Shown: positions 1 to 8,551 of the stretch, piece by piece | How positions within the stretch are numbered: the stretch's first letter is position 1 | Layout of the letters: each line of letters opens with the position of its first letter | Assembly: GCA_023406895.1 (NCBI GenBank) | Contig: JAEXTV010000027.1 | Span: 29,212-93,211, forward strand | DNA from: Bacillota bacterium | GTDB lineage: Bacteria > Bacillota > Clostridia > Christensenellales > SZUA-584 | Reading direction: 5' to 3' | Length of the DNA stretch: 64,000 nucleotides | Made by a program: the position numbers and the translations under genes | Notes under the pieces: model-generated | What the model saw: the letters and a program-made list of their open reading frames with translations, nothing else | The model's database searches: none | Told to the model about the DNA's origin: nothing

Positions 1-338
1 ATGAGGCTTCTCATAAACCCGTCAATTTCCGTATTGTAACCGATCAGCTTTTCGTTTACCACCTCAACCGTATTGGCCGTTCCTGCTTTTTTGGCCGACA
101 GATCCGTTTGATCAAGATGCGCCATGATATCACGCCGGAAGGGGGCGGTTACGTTAAAGCCCGCAAACTCCATGCGCAGTATGGGCAATGCAGACAAGAG
201 CCTCTCTTTGTTGGGGACGGGAAAAGGAAAATACACGGCATTCCATTCGATTTCATCAAAAATTGTGTTGTATATATGCGGAGAAAGGGAATGGGAGATA
301 TCCTCCCCAACCAACCCGAAGCTTAAAAAATCGTGCAT
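1..338 (-). CDS. aroE: Shikimate dehydrogenase, N-terminal part (cut by window edge)
   Basis: Reverse-strand translation from the ATG at 338 gives about 112 residues with the marks of shikimate dehydrogenase, the NADPH-dependent enzyme that reduces 3-dehydroshikimate in the aromatic amino acid pathway. Visible motifs are SHSLSP near residue 16 (substrate pocket), GFNVTAPF (the usual GxNVTxPxK region; Lys is replaced by Arg in FRRD at the catalytic-Lys position), AGTANTV and GYNTEIDGF (usually GxNTDxxG, so the Asp is Glu here). A GGTGA sequence lies upstream of the start. The gene continues beyond base 1, so the NADPH-binding domain is not seen. The Arg and Glu replacements could mean an AroE paralogue rather than the housekeeping enzyme. 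Family assignment is firm, exact role less so. Confidence 0.85.
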   Translation of the reverse strand, partial: MHDFLSFGLVGEDISHSLSPHIYNTIFDEIEWNAVYFPFPVPNKERLLSALPILRMEFAGFNVTAPFRRDIMAHLDQTDLSAKKAGTANTVEVVNEKLIGYNTEIDGFMRSL

Positions 339-548
339 TTTGTCATCACCCGTTTCTTATCAGCTCATGTGTGCCTGTGGATTTAAAACATCATACCATA
401 ATATTTTTCATAACAAAACGGCTTTTTTTGTGAAGAATTGAATGAATTGAAACCCGTCGCGATTTTGATGGCACCGGCCTTGTTCCTCCTCGCGTTTTTT
501 GGGTAACCATGAGCGATTCAGGGCACAATAGTGGCGGAGGTGACGTCT

Positions 549-668
549 ATGAAAACAAGAAAAGCACGTAAAATGCGGTCCACGCAGTGCGCAAACGACA
601 TGAGCAACTGTGAAAACAAGGGGATCAAGCCCGTCGAAAACAACAACAGCGGGGACACTGAATTCTAA
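549..668 (+). CDS. Possible small protein, 39 aa, unknown function
   Basis: A short open frame starts with ATG six bases after a strong GGAGGTG ribosome binding site and ends shortly before a good intrinsic terminator (726-772). The product is hydrophilic and basic at the N-terminus (MKTRKARKMR), contains two Cys and ends Asn/Asp-rich. I do not recognise it. It sits alone between the divergent aroE and the convergent htrA unit. The ribosome binding site and terminator are the only support; no homology was tested. Bases 339-548 upstream show no other gene. Confidence 0.4.
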   Translation: MKTRKARKMRSTQCANDMSNCENKGIKPVENNNSGDTEF

Positions 669-725
669 GACGAAGAATTTTCTTCCGATCCGTCTCCGTG
701 GGTTTGCTTTCGGAGATGCCGCAAC

Positions 726-772
726 AAAAAAGAAGCAGCCAGCTGGATTTTTCCGCCGCGCTGCTTCTTTTA
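726..772. terminator. Bidirectional intrinsic terminator
   Basis: AGAAGCAGC (731-739) pairs with GCTGCTTCT (760-768), flanked by an A-run on the left and a T-run on the right. It can end htrA transcription on the minus strand and the small ORF on the plus strand. Confidence 0.75.
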
Positions 773-783
773 TTATGTGTCAC

Positions 784-2172
784 TTATCCCATATTATTGA
801 GGTCGCCAATGGTCACAACAGCCTTGTACTCCTGTCCTTTGCGCCAAACGGTGAGCTCAGCCTTTTCACCGATTGCGTGGCTTTGCAGTATGGTTGTCAG
901 CGCGTCCACCGTATCCACCGCTGTGCCGTCGATTGCGGTGATAATATCACCGGCCTGAAGCCCAGCCTGCGCCGCCGGGCCGTTCTTCGTCACATCCGAA
1001 ACCGTGACGCCGGCAGGTGCCCCTTCGGGGTTGACAGTATGCGTTTCGTCCACGAAGCAGGATATGCCGATACCCGGGCGCTGAACGCTGCCTGTTGCGA
1101 TCAGCTGCTCTACAATCGGTTTTGCGTGATTGATCGGTATCGCAAAGCCGATACCCTCCGTGCCTATCGGCACGCCATAATCGTCGTAGCCGGCCATATA
1201 TGTTTTGAGCGTGTTGATGCCGATAACTTGTCCCTTCATGTTGACGAGCGCACCGCCGCTGTTGCCGGGGTTGATGGCCGCGTCTGTCTGAATGTATTCC
1301 TGGCTGAAACCGTTCGTCGGGATCACGCGTTTGAGCGCGCTCACAATGCCCGATGTCACGCTGCCCGCGAGCTCTTCACCCAAAGGATTGCCAATAGCCA
1401 CGACGTTTTCACCCACCTCAAGCGCGTCTGAATCGCCGAGCGCCGCCGGGATGAGCCCTGTGGCATCGATCTTGATCACCGCAAGATCCGTGGTCTTGTC
1501 AGTGCCCACCACGGTCGCCTGATATTCCGTGCCGTCAAAAAGCTTGATTTTGACGGAATCGGCACCCTGAACCACGTGGTTGTTGGTGGCGATATAGCCG
1601 TCCTGCGTCACAATGATGCCTGTGCCATAGCCGCTCTCCTGTTGTGCCGACTCCAACTCTCCGAGCATCGGCTGGTTGACGCTGACCGACACGCCCACAA
1701 CCGAGGGGCCGACTTCCTTGGCGATCTGCACAATCGGGTTCGCTGCCGCGCCATCAATGTCGGGCACGGTGCCGCCGATTTCGGGCACGTCTGTTGTCTG
1801 CGCATTGCCCTGTGTCGGCGAGGGTGTCTCATTGTCCTGCGGCAGCATCGCAAGGTTGCCGGGCTGCGCTCCGTTAATGTTACCGATATTCGGTGCCACG
1901 AGGAATGTGCCCGCAGCGGCGCCGCCGACCAGACATACCACAATCAGCAGCGCAATGAGACCGCCTTTAGATTTTTTGGGCTTTTTTTGCTTGCGGGCAG
2001 GTGCCTCTGTATAGGCGGGCTGCTGCCATGGCTGCCCCCAGTTTTGGTTCTGCTGCCCGTAGAAACCGTATCCACCGCCGGCTGCCGGCGGCTGCTGATC
2101 AATTCCGCGATTTTCGCCTTCCCACCCTTGGGGCCTTTCTTCGTCGCCTTGGGGTTTTGTTTCGTCGTTCAT
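784..2172 (-). CDS. htrA: HtrA/DegP-type membrane-anchored serine protease
   Basis: 462 residues. A Gln/Gly/Pro-rich cytoplasmic N-terminus of about 70 residues is followed by a Lys-rich stretch, one membrane segment (about 71-92), a Pro/Thr-rich linker, a trypsin-like protease domain (about 145-350) and one PDZ domain (about 365-460). The catalytic triad is intact: His in TNNHVV, Asp in TTDLAV, Ser in GNSGGA. Such proteases degrade or refold misfolded exported proteins on the outer face of the membrane. AGGAGG lies eight bases before the ATG. The gene follows a response regulator and a sensor kinase on the same strand with a 91-base gap holding its own candidate promoter and operator. This recalls the CssRS-HtrA secretion-stress arrangement of Bacillus; that CssRS-like control applies here is inference. 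Confidence 0.95.
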   Translation of the reverse strand: MNDETKPQGDEERPQGWEGENRGIDQQPPAAGGGYGFYGQQNQNWGQPWQQPAYTEAPARKQKKPKKSKGGLIALLIVVCLVGGAAAGTFLVAPNIGNINGAQPGNLAMLPQDNETPSPTQGNAQTTDVPEIGGTVPDIDGAAANPIVQIAKEVGPSVVGVSVSVNQPMLGELESAQQESGYGTGIIVTQDGYIATNNHVVQGADSVKIKLFDGTEYQATVVGTDKTTDLAVIKIDATGLIPAALGDSDALEVGENVVAIGNPLGEELAGSVTSGIVSALKRVIPTNGFSQEYIQTDAAINPGNSGGALVNMKGQVIGINTLKTYMAGYDDYGVPIGTEGIGFAIPINHAKPIVEQLIATGSVQRPGIGISCFVDETHTVNPEGAPAGVTVSDVTKNGPAAQAGLQAGDIITAIDGTAVDTVDALTTILQSHAIGEKAELTVWRKGQEYKAVVTIGDLNNMG

Positions 2173-2213
2173 TGGTTATAACCTCCTAGGAACATTATTG
2201 CTGTATGGGTGTT

Positions 2214-2258
2214 ATTATATACGCCGCTTTTTAACAAATTGCAAACAAGTGGTAAACA
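2214..2258 (-). promoter_or_regulatory. htrA promoter with 11-bp-spaced direct repeats (PhoP/OmpR-type box)
   Basis: On the minus strand a TATAAT (-10) lies at 2219-2214. Just upstream, read on the plus strand, are TTAACA (2231-2236), CAAACA (2242-2247) and TAAACA (2253-2258), each separated by five bases, hence an 11-bp period. This resembles the TTAACA-like repeats bound by PhoP-type OmpR-family regulators. The repeats cover the -35 position, where no good -35 hexamer is seen, as expected for an activator-dependent promoter. The natural candidate regulator is encoded at 3692-4372. Confidence 0.5.
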
Positions 2259-2263
2259 AAACG

Positions 2264-3691
2264 TTACTTTGTTCCCTGCGCTTCAAACGTCCGCGTGAGT
2301 GAAAAAGTAAACGTTGTTCCCTTGCCCGGCACCGACTGCAGCGTAATATTTTCTCCGTGCTGCGAGATAATCCGCTTAACAATGGAAAGGCCGATGCCTG
2401 TTCCCGCCTTGCTCTGGCTGTGCGATTTGTCCACCTTGAAGAAGCGTTCAAACACATAGGGCTGGTCTTCCACCGGGATGCCCTCGCCCGTATCCGCAAT
2501 GCTCACGTACACCTTATTGCCGGCCGACTGCGTCCATATTTTCAGTTCTCCGCCGGGCGGGGTAAACTTCACGGCATTGTCAATCAGATTGGTAATGACC
2601 TGTGAAATACGGTCTTGATCCGCCCAGACATACAGCTTGCTTTCGCCAAGCTGAATATTCACGTCAAGCTGCCCTTCCTCTATACGCTGCTCAAACAGCA
2701 GTATGCTGCGGCGCAGCAGCTCGTTGATATCAAATTCGCTGTATTCGATCGGAAATTTGCCCGATTCAATCTTTGCAAGGTTTAACAGATCGGTAATCAG
2801 CGTATTCATACGCTTTGTTTCACCGAGCACAATCTCCAGGTATTTGTCGCGGTCCTCTTCTTCAATGGCGCGGTCAAGCATGCCCTGTATAAAGCCTTGC
2901 ACCGAGGCGAGCGGCGTGCGCAGCTCATGCGAAACATTGGCGATAAACGTATTTCGCAGGCCGTCCTGCAGCTTAAGTTCCTCCGCCATCTTATTGAACG
3001 ATTCGGCCAGCTCGCCGATTTCATCGCGCGTTTTGGGCTTCACGCGCCAATCGAAATTACCGCGTGATAGCTCACCCGCCGCGTAGGAAATATCTCTGAT
3101 AGGCCGAACGATATATCTTGACAGAATTGATACAAGCATTGCCGCAACCACCACAGAAATCAACAACGGAATAAACACCTGACGGTATATCGCGTTGATG
3201 CCCACATTGACATCTTTCACAGCTTTATGAACAACAATGGCACCTTTAATTTCATCGTCTATTTTGAGCGGTATGGCAACCGTCATGACAGAATCCTTGA
3301 GCAGGCTGTTGAAATTGGTTCGTTTGACAATTGTGTCGTTCATAGTATCGGCAATAAAACCGAGCGTTTGGATTTGGGCTTCGTCGGCATCTCCAATCCC
3401 CTCGGGATCAAAATAAAACCTGCCGAGCGGATTAAGCAGCCAGATCACCGTATGGTCGGCGGACGCTTTATTGTGAAGAAGGTTTTGAAAATCATCATAG
3501 GACAAATTGCCGTAATAATACTGCGTGCACCAGTCGTTGATGATCTGGGCATTGCTGACCATCGTATCCATCTGGGTATTTAAATACTGGTTTTTAAGCG
3601 TCTCAAAGAAAATACCCCCAAGAAGCGCGAACGCAATGAGTATGATGAGAAGATAGACGACAAGCATCCGCGCAAACAAAGATTTGGCCAT
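2264..3691 (-). CDS. Membrane sensor histidine kinase
   Basis: 475 residues with the order: membrane segment (about 8-30), extracytoplasmic sensor region (about 31-165), second membrane segment (about 170-192), HAMP, HisKA with phospho-acceptor His in NVSHELRTPL (about residue 255), and HATPase with N box (NLIDNAVKF), G1 (DTGEGIP) and G2 (GTGIGLS). It should phosphorylate the adjacent response regulator in response to an envelope signal. Its ATG immediately follows the regulator's stop codon, so the pair is translationally coupled. Architecture resembles the PhoR/WalK/CssS group; the ligand is unknown. Confidence 0.93.
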   Translation of the reverse strand: MAKSLFARMLVVYLLIILIAFALLGGIFFETLKNQYLNTQMDTMVSNAQIINDWCTQYYYGNLSYDDFQNLLHNKASADHTVIWLLNPLGRFYFDPEGIGDADEAQIQTLGFIADTMNDTIVKRTNFNSLLKDSVMTVAIPLKIDDEIKGAIVVHKAVKDVNVGINAIYRQVFIPLLISVVVAAMLVSILSRYIVRPIRDISYAAGELSRGNFDWRVKPKTRDEIGELAESFNKMAEELKLQDGLRNTFIANVSHELRTPLASVQGFIQGMLDRAIEEEDRDKYLEIVLGETKRMNTLITDLLNLAKIESGKFPIEYSEFDINELLRRSILLFEQRIEEGQLDVNIQLGESKLYVWADQDRISQVITNLIDNAVKFTPPGGELKIWTQSAGNKVYVSIADTGEGIPVEDQPYVFERFFKVDKSHSQSKAGTGIGLSIVKRIISQHGENITLQSVPGKGTTFTFSLTRTFEAQGTK

Positions 3692-4372
3692 TTACCGAAC
3701 CTCAAACTTATAGCCCACGCCCCAGACTGTTTTGATCTCCCAGTGCTCGCCCTGATCGTAAAGCTTTTTACGCAGCCGTTTGATATGCACGTCTACCGTA
3801 CGCGAATCACCGAAGAACTCAAAATCCCACACCTGCTGCAGCAGCTGCTCGCGCGTGTAAACCTTGTTCGGGTGAGACGCAAGGAAAAACAGCAGCTCAA
3901 TCTCCTTGGGCGGCATCTCGACCACCTCGCCCTTGTATGTGACGGTGTAGTTGGATATATCGATCACAAGGCCTTCGTAGGAGATCTGTTTGTTTTCTTC
4001 CTCCTGCATGCCCGCGCGACGCGTGACCGCTTTGACGCGCGCAATGAACTCCTTGGGGTCGAAGGGTTTCACAATATAATCGTCGGCACCGAGCTCAAGA
4101 CCGAGCACTTTGTCGAACGTCTCCCCCTTGGCGGTGAGCATGATGACGGGCACCGTGCTCGATTTGCGGATCGTTTTCAGCACTTCCCAGCCGTCCTTGC
4201 GCGGCATCATGATATCGAGCACAACGAGCGCGGGCGTGCTGCGTTCAAACGCGTCGATACCCGCCTGTCCGTCGTAAGCCAGCGTGACTTTGAAATCTTC
4301 CTTTTGCAGATAAAGCTTGATAACCTCGCATATGTTTCTATCATCGTCAACGACCAGTATTTCCTTCGACAT
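3692..4372 (-). CDS. OmpR/PhoB-family response regulator
   Basis: 226 residues. The receiver domain (about 3-115) has the acidic pair VVDDD, phospho-acceptor Asp in VVLDIMMP (about residue 53), Thr in MLTAKG and Lys in IVKPFD. The C-terminal winged helix (about 130-225) ends in the usual VWGVGYKFEV. GAGGTGAGGG precedes the start. It is first in the regulator-kinase-htrA unit and is the likely ligand for the direct repeats before htrA. A repeat element (4429-4713) lies directly upstream of its promoter region. Confidence 0.95.
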   Translation of the reverse strand: MSKEILVVDDDRNICEVIKLYLQKEDFKVTLAYDGQAGIDAFERSTPALVVLDIMMPRKDGWEVLKTIRKSSTVPVIMLTAKGETFDKVLGLELGADDYIVKPFDPKEFIARVKAVTRRAGMQEEENKQISYEGLVIDISNYTVTYKGEVVEMPPKEIELLFFLASHPNKVYTREQLLQQVWDFEFFGDSRTVDVHIKRLRKKLYDQGEHWEIKTVWGVGYKFEVR

Positions 4373-4428
4373 AATCCCTCACCTCATTCGTCTTAATCAA
4401 AGCGGTAAAACACCGTATTATGCTTAAA

Positions 4429-4713
4429 GCTGTCGATAAACCATTTCAAACGTCATGCATTCCACTGCGTCGTGAGTAGCGGTGCGACGTGACGACGCGC
4501 AATGCATTCCATGGATAAACGCTTTTAACATGGGATTCCTCTTCCGCTCACGCTTCATCGGAATGACATTTGTGACTTTGTCAGCAGCTGTCACCGATAG
4601 GTCAACGGAATAGATCACATGGGGTCTGCCCCTCCGGCACTTCGTGCCGCCCACGATTGACTCCTGCGGGGTAGATCATCGGAGGAACTTTAATGTCTTA
4701 TTTGACACTCTGA
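4429..4713. repeat. Composite palindromic MITE-like repeat
   Basis: The right end TTTGACACTCTG and left end CTGTCGATAAACC match the ends of the elements at 12946-13154 and 59990-60157. The inner part 4429-4590 is a copy of the element at 63253-63419: both contain the blocks AAACGCTTT, ACATGGGATT, ATGACATTTG and TTTGTCAGCAGC in the same order. It therefore looks like one element nested in, or recombined with, another. It has no coding potential that I trust and fills most of the 430-base gap between the two-component genes and DUF523. Confidence 0.6.
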
Positions 4714-4802
4714 ACCAATGTTCATGTTGTTCCTATTATAATCCATCGGTACTTTCCTACCAATAAGGCCGTCCCAAATTTCACCGATTATTCATAAAAG
4801 CT

Positions 4803-5237
4803 TCATACCTCGGTTACTTCTATGCCGTGTTTTTTAAGCAGCGCAGCCGTCACGCCGTCTCCATCGCGCAGAGTGCCCAAAAACGTGCCGTCGTAGATGC
4901 TGCCGCAGCCGCACGACGGGCTTTTGGATTTTAAATACGCATGCTGCGCGCCGCACTTTTTTGCGATCTCAAGCGTTTTCTCAGCACCGTCCAAAAACTC
5001 TTTTGTGAGGTCTTCGCCGTCCTGCGCCATCACCTTCGCCCGCCCCGCGAGCACGTCTTCTCCGTCACCGTCCACAATTTCCGAGGGGCAGCGCGGCGAC
5101 GGCAGTTTCGCGAGCCGCTCGGGGCATACGGCTTTCACCAACCCCTGCTCATACAGCTTTCTTATGTTCTCGTCCTCTCGGGCTTCGCCGTCGTACCGGC
5201 ATTTGATGCCCGCCAGGCATGCGCTTGCAATATCCAT
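4803..5237 (-). CDS. DUF523 family protein
   Basis: 144 residues, matching the usual length of DUF523. It has the conserved Cys pattern: ACLAG near the N-terminus, CRYDG, VCPE, and SPSCGCG near residue 110. The molecular role of the family is unknown; the conserved Cys residues suggest metal or Fe-S binding (inference). Its start lies two bases after the mutS2 stop with no clear ribosome binding site, so it is probably translated by coupling to mutS2. Confidence 0.9.
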   Translation of the reverse strand: MDIASACLAGIKCRYDGEAREDENIRKLYEQGLVKAVCPERLAKLPSPRCPSEIVDGDGEDVLAGRAKVMAQDGEDLTKEFLDGAEKTLEIAKKCGAQHAYLKSKSPSCGCGSIYDGTFLGTLRDGDGVTAALLKKHGIEVTEV

Positions 5238-5239
5238 AT

Positions 5240-7570
5240 TTATTTGAGCGTCACGACTGTGACGCCGTCTTCCCCTTCTCCGTACTGACCGGCCCGGTAG
5301 CTCTTCACATGCACGTGGCTTTTAAGATATTGCCGCAGACCGCTGCGCAGCACACCGGTGCCCTTGCCGTGAATCAGCAGCACCTCCGTCTGCCCGGCGA
5401 GAAACGCCTCATCGAGATACATGTCCGCCTGCATCACCGCCTCATCGAGCGTCATGCCCCGCAGATCCACCGACATGCCGGGTGTTTCGCCGCTGCGTTT
5501 GAAGCCGCCGATCGACTTCACCTTTTTCTCCGGCTTTGCGGGCGTCACATCGCTAAGCGGCACGGTCATTTTGAGCGCGCCCGCCTGCACATACACACTG
5601 CCGTCCTTGGGTGCTTTGAGTACCGTCGCCGACACACCGTGACTTAGCAGCTGCACCGTATCCCCCGCGTTTAAATCTTCGGGGCGCGTATCGCTTTTCG
5701 CTTCGGGCTTGGCACGCAGATGCGATGCCGCTTCGCCGATTTTGTCTGACAGCGCCTTGCGCGACGCGTTGATATCTTCCTGCCGCGCGGCTTTGGCCGC
5801 CTTAAGCTCAGCAATCACGCGCTCCGCTTCGTCGCGCGCATCGCGCAGTATCTCCATCGCCTGCTCGTGCGCCTTATCCACGAGCTTTTGCGCCTTGTCC
5901 TGCGCCTTTTTGAGCTCAATATCACTCTTGTCGCGTATCGACTGTGCCGTGCGCCGGTTTTGCTCGGCCTGCTGTTCCTTGCGCTCAGCCATTTCCTTCT
6001 GCCGTGCGGCTTCGCCGATGAGCTGCTCAAACTTGATGGTTTCTTCGGACATATGCTCTCTCGCGCGTTCAATGACTTTGTCGTCAAGGCCGAGCTTCTT
6101 GGAAATCTCAAACGCGTTGGACACGCCCGGCACGCCCATGATGAGCTGGTACGTGGGGCTCAGCGTCTTTAAGCTGAATGCCATGCACGCGTTCTGGTAA
6201 TAGGCGCTCGCCGTGGCAAACGCCTTGATTTCGCTGTAATGCGTGGTGGCAAGCACGGTGCAGCGTTTGCTTTCAAGCGCCTCGAGTATCGCCATGGCAA
6301 GCGCCGCGCCTTCGGCGGGGTCGGTGCCCGCGCCAAGCTCATCAAGCAGCACGAGCGACTCTTTGCCCGCTTTGCTCACGATGCGCGTGATGTTTTTCAT
6401 GTGCGAGCTAAACGTACTGAGGCTCTGTTCAATGCTCTGTTCGTCGCCGATGTCCGCAAACACCTCTTTGTAAACGGGCAGCACCGAGCCGCCGTCCGCG
6501 GGCACGAACATGCCGCACTGCGCCATCAGGCAGAGCAGCCCCGTGAGCTTGAGCGTCACTGTTTTACCGCCCGTGTTGGGGCCTGTGATGATGAGGCCGC
6601 GGTAGCCGTTGTCGATCGCGAGCGACACAGGCACCACCTTTTTGGGGTCAATCAGCGGATGCCGCCCGTTTTTGATGATCAACGTGCCTTCGTCGCTGAT
6701 GGTCGGCGGCGATGCCTTCATGGCAGACGCAAGATGCGCCTTGGCGAATATCAGGTCCAGTGCCGTCAATATTTCAAAGTCCAGCTTCAGTGTGTCCGTG
6801 TATTCGCGCAGCTGCTCGCTGAACACGTGCAGTATGCGCTCGATCTCGGCCACCTCGGCCAGTTCGAGCTCGCGCAGGCGATTGTTCGCCTCCACCACTT
6901 CCATCGGCTCGATAAAAAGCGTCTGCCCGCTGGCGGACTGGTCGTGCACGAGGCCGCTGATGTGCCGCTTGTGCTCCTGCTTCACGGGCACCACGTAACG
7001 CCCGCCGCGTGTGGTCACAATCGCGTCCTGCAGGTATTCCTTGTATTTGGTTGAGCGCGTAATCGCGCTGAGCTTTTCGCGTATGCCTTCGTTTTCGCGC
7101 AGCATGCGCCGCCGTATCGACGCAAGCTCAGCCGACGCGCTGTCGGAGAGCGTTGTTTCGCTTTCAATCGCGTCGTCGAGCGCACGGATCAGCTTTTCGT
7201 CGTAATTAAGCTGCTGCGCCATGTCCCAGAGCCGGGCCGCACCTGTTTCCTTGAGGCCGTTTCGCGCGCGCCGCGCGGCCTTGAACACGCCGAGCACCTT
7301 GAGCAGCTCGCGGCAGCCAAGATCGGCCTCGGCCTTGAGCCGCGCAAGCTCGAGCGAGATGTCCGAAAAGCCGCTCATCGGCGAGGAGGCGACGCGCATC
7401 AGCACGCTTTCTGCCTCGAGCGTTTCGCTGAGCAGGCTGCGCGTGGCGGCTACGGTGACCTGCGGCTGCAAGTTCAGTGCCGCTTCTTTGCCGCTGTCTG
7501 AGAGCGCCGCATCGGCGAGCCGTTTGAGTATTTTATCGAATTCGAGTTTATTGAGTACCTTTTGATCCAT
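5240..7570 (-). CDS. mutS2: MutS2 ATPase/endonuclease
   Basis: 776 residues, normal length. The N-terminal clamp/lever region is followed by the MutS-type ATPase with Walker A GPNTGGKT (about residue 333), Walker B LLDELGAGTDP and a conserved TTHYSEIKAFA. A long charged coiled coil (about 515-620) follows, then a KOW-like region and a C-terminal Smr nuclease domain (about 700-776) with VDLRGMT and LIHGKGTG. MutS2 lacks the mismatch-recognition domain of MutS; it is known to suppress recombination and, in Bacillus, to rescue collided ribosomes. AAAGGA precedes the ATG. Confidence 0.97.
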   Translation of the reverse strand: MDQKVLNKLEFDKILKRLADAALSDSGKEAALNLQPQVTVAATRSLLSETLEAESVLMRVASSPMSGFSDISLELARLKAEADLGCRELLKVLGVFKAARRARNGLKETGAARLWDMAQQLNYDEKLIRALDDAIESETTLSDSASAELASIRRRMLRENEGIREKLSAITRSTKYKEYLQDAIVTTRGGRYVVPVKQEHKRHISGLVHDQSASGQTLFIEPMEVVEANNRLRELELAEVAEIERILHVFSEQLREYTDTLKLDFEILTALDLIFAKAHLASAMKASPPTISDEGTLIIKNGRHPLIDPKKVVPVSLAIDNGYRGLIITGPNTGGKTVTLKLTGLLCLMAQCGMFVPADGGSVLPVYKEVFADIGDEQSIEQSLSTFSSHMKNITRIVSKAGKESLVLLDELGAGTDPAEGAALAMAILEALESKRCTVLATTHYSEIKAFATASAYYQNACMAFSLKTLSPTYQLIMGVPGVSNAFEISKKLGLDDKVIERAREHMSEETIKFEQLIGEAARQKEMAERKEQQAEQNRRTAQSIRDKSDIELKKAQDKAQKLVDKAHEQAMEILRDARDEAERVIAELKAAKAARQEDINASRKALSDKIGEAASHLRAKPEAKSDTRPEDLNAGDTVQLLSHGVSATVLKAPKDGSVYVQAGALKMTVPLSDVTPAKPEKKVKSIGGFKRSGETPGMSVDLRGMTLDEAVMQADMYLDEAFLAGQTEVLLIHGKGTGVLRSGLRQYLKSHVHVKSYRAGQYGEGEDGVTVVTLK

Positions 7571-7623
7571 TTTTAATTCCTTTGGTGATATCTTGTCCTA
7601 TGATACCATTTCTAGGCGAACAA

Positions 7624-7663
7624 GAAAACATGGGAGCATCAATTTATCTGCTCCCCATGTTTC
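7624..7663 (-). terminator. Intrinsic terminator upstream of mutS2
   Basis: AAACATGGGAGCA (7626-7638) pairs, with one bulge, with TGCTCCCCATGTTT (7649-7662). On the minus strand the stem is followed by TTTTCTTG. It would stop transcription from the gene remnant at 7677-8029 before mutS2. Confidence 0.6.
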
Positions 7664-7676
7664 TATCGGTAGGAAA

Positions 7677-8029
7677 TTACAAAACAAACACTATCAAACA
7701 CAGCAATAGAAAAACCATGTCCAAATAGAAAGCGAATCCTTTAGCAAGTTTACTTAAGCGAGGTTTATCCAATCTTTTCTCGGTGCTATACAACAACAAC
7801 CCTAAATTTATGGGTATTAAAGCGATGAGTGTTCCAATCAGCCCGACAGCGTATTCACAACAGCTATTTTGTTTATCGCGAATAAAATATAGTAGATATA
7901 ATAGAACAGAAAACCACTTAGTATTAAAACGATATATTTCCAGTTCTTGTTTTGCCTCACTTTATTTCTCCGCTCTGCTGCCTCATCACAAACGTTTTCC
8001 AGCGCCTGCCGATATAACAGCCTTATTGC
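7677..8029 (-). pseudogene. Frameshifted remnant of a small membrane protein
   Basis: On the minus strand two adjoining frames encode hydrophobic peptides that look like halves of one protein. The first reads ALENVCDEAAERRNKV then a membrane segment (WKYIVLILSGFLFYYIYYI) and stops at a TGA near 7845. The second, shifted by one base, starts LIGTLIALIPINLGLLLY and ends in another membrane segment (VFLLLCLIVFVL) at 7677. Inserting a single base in the GGGCTGATT region would join them. No ATG start is visible in the 5' part either, so it may also be truncated. The family is not recognised. A sequencing or assembly error is an alternative explanation for the frameshift. Confidence 0.5.
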
Positions 8030-8090
8030 TCAAAATACCGTAAAATGTCCATAACTTTGCACGCTGCCACTGTGACTGCTCAATCCGCCG

Positions 8091-8474
8091 TTACCCCTGC
8101 TTGATGCCAAAGGCGATCCAGCGTCCGTCGATATCTTCGATGATGAACTCCTTGTTGTTGTAATCCGTGAGCGCAAGCGGCCTCACGATTTTCGCGCCTT
8201 TTTGCATCAGCTCGTCCTGCAGCGCTTCCTGCTTCATCGTGATGAAATAGGCGTCCTCGCCGTAGCCGTACAATTCGCGGTTCGGATACACCTTGTCGGT
8301 ATTTGCCTGCGTGAGAATGATCTCCGTGCCGTCGCGGTACAGGCAGATGTGTGGTTCCTTCACGTTTAAGAATTCCACGGCGCGGAAGCTGAGCACGTCC
8401 ACATAATACTGCGCCGTCTTTTTGATATCCGGCACCGGAAAGACACAGTGCGATTCGATAAGCAATTTCTCCAT
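8091..8474 (-). CDS. VOC (glyoxalase/bleomycin-resistance fold) protein
   Basis: 127 residues with the paired beta-alpha-beta-beta-beta units of the vicinal oxygen chelate fold: FPVPDIKKTAQYYVDVL at the start and IEDIDGRWIAFGI at the end. Such proteins are metal-dependent lyases, dioxygenases or antibiotic-binding proteins; the substrate cannot be told. GGAGG lies five bases before the ATG. A second, unrelated VOC gene is at 57311-57688. Confidence 0.88.
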   Translation of the reverse strand: MEKLLIESHCVFPVPDIKKTAQYYVDVLSFRAVEFLNVKEPHICLYRDGTEIILTQANTDKVYPNRELYGYGEDAYFITMKQEALQDELMQKGAKIVRPLALTDYNNKEFIIEDIDGRWIAFGIKQG

Positions 8475-8526
8475 AACTGCCTCCGTATTACATAATTCAG
8501 AAGTATTATACCATAAATTTCAATGC

Positions 8527-8551
8527 AAAAAAAAGAAGCGTGAGAGCTTCT
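8527..8551 (-). terminator. Intrinsic terminator
   Basis: AGAAGC (8534-8539) pairs with GCTTCT (8546-8551); on the minus strand an uninterrupted run of eight T follows. It probably ends the transcript of the lipoprotein gene 8805-10322. Confidence 0.65.

Noticed and set aside
1576..2181. Long plus-strand open frame opposite htrA
   Set aside because: It is antisense to a clear HtrA with full catalytic triad, has no ribosome binding site and gives a His/Arg/Cys-rich, non-protein-like product. Similar frames opposite mutS2, the giant gene and the Mo hydroxylase were rejected for the same reason.
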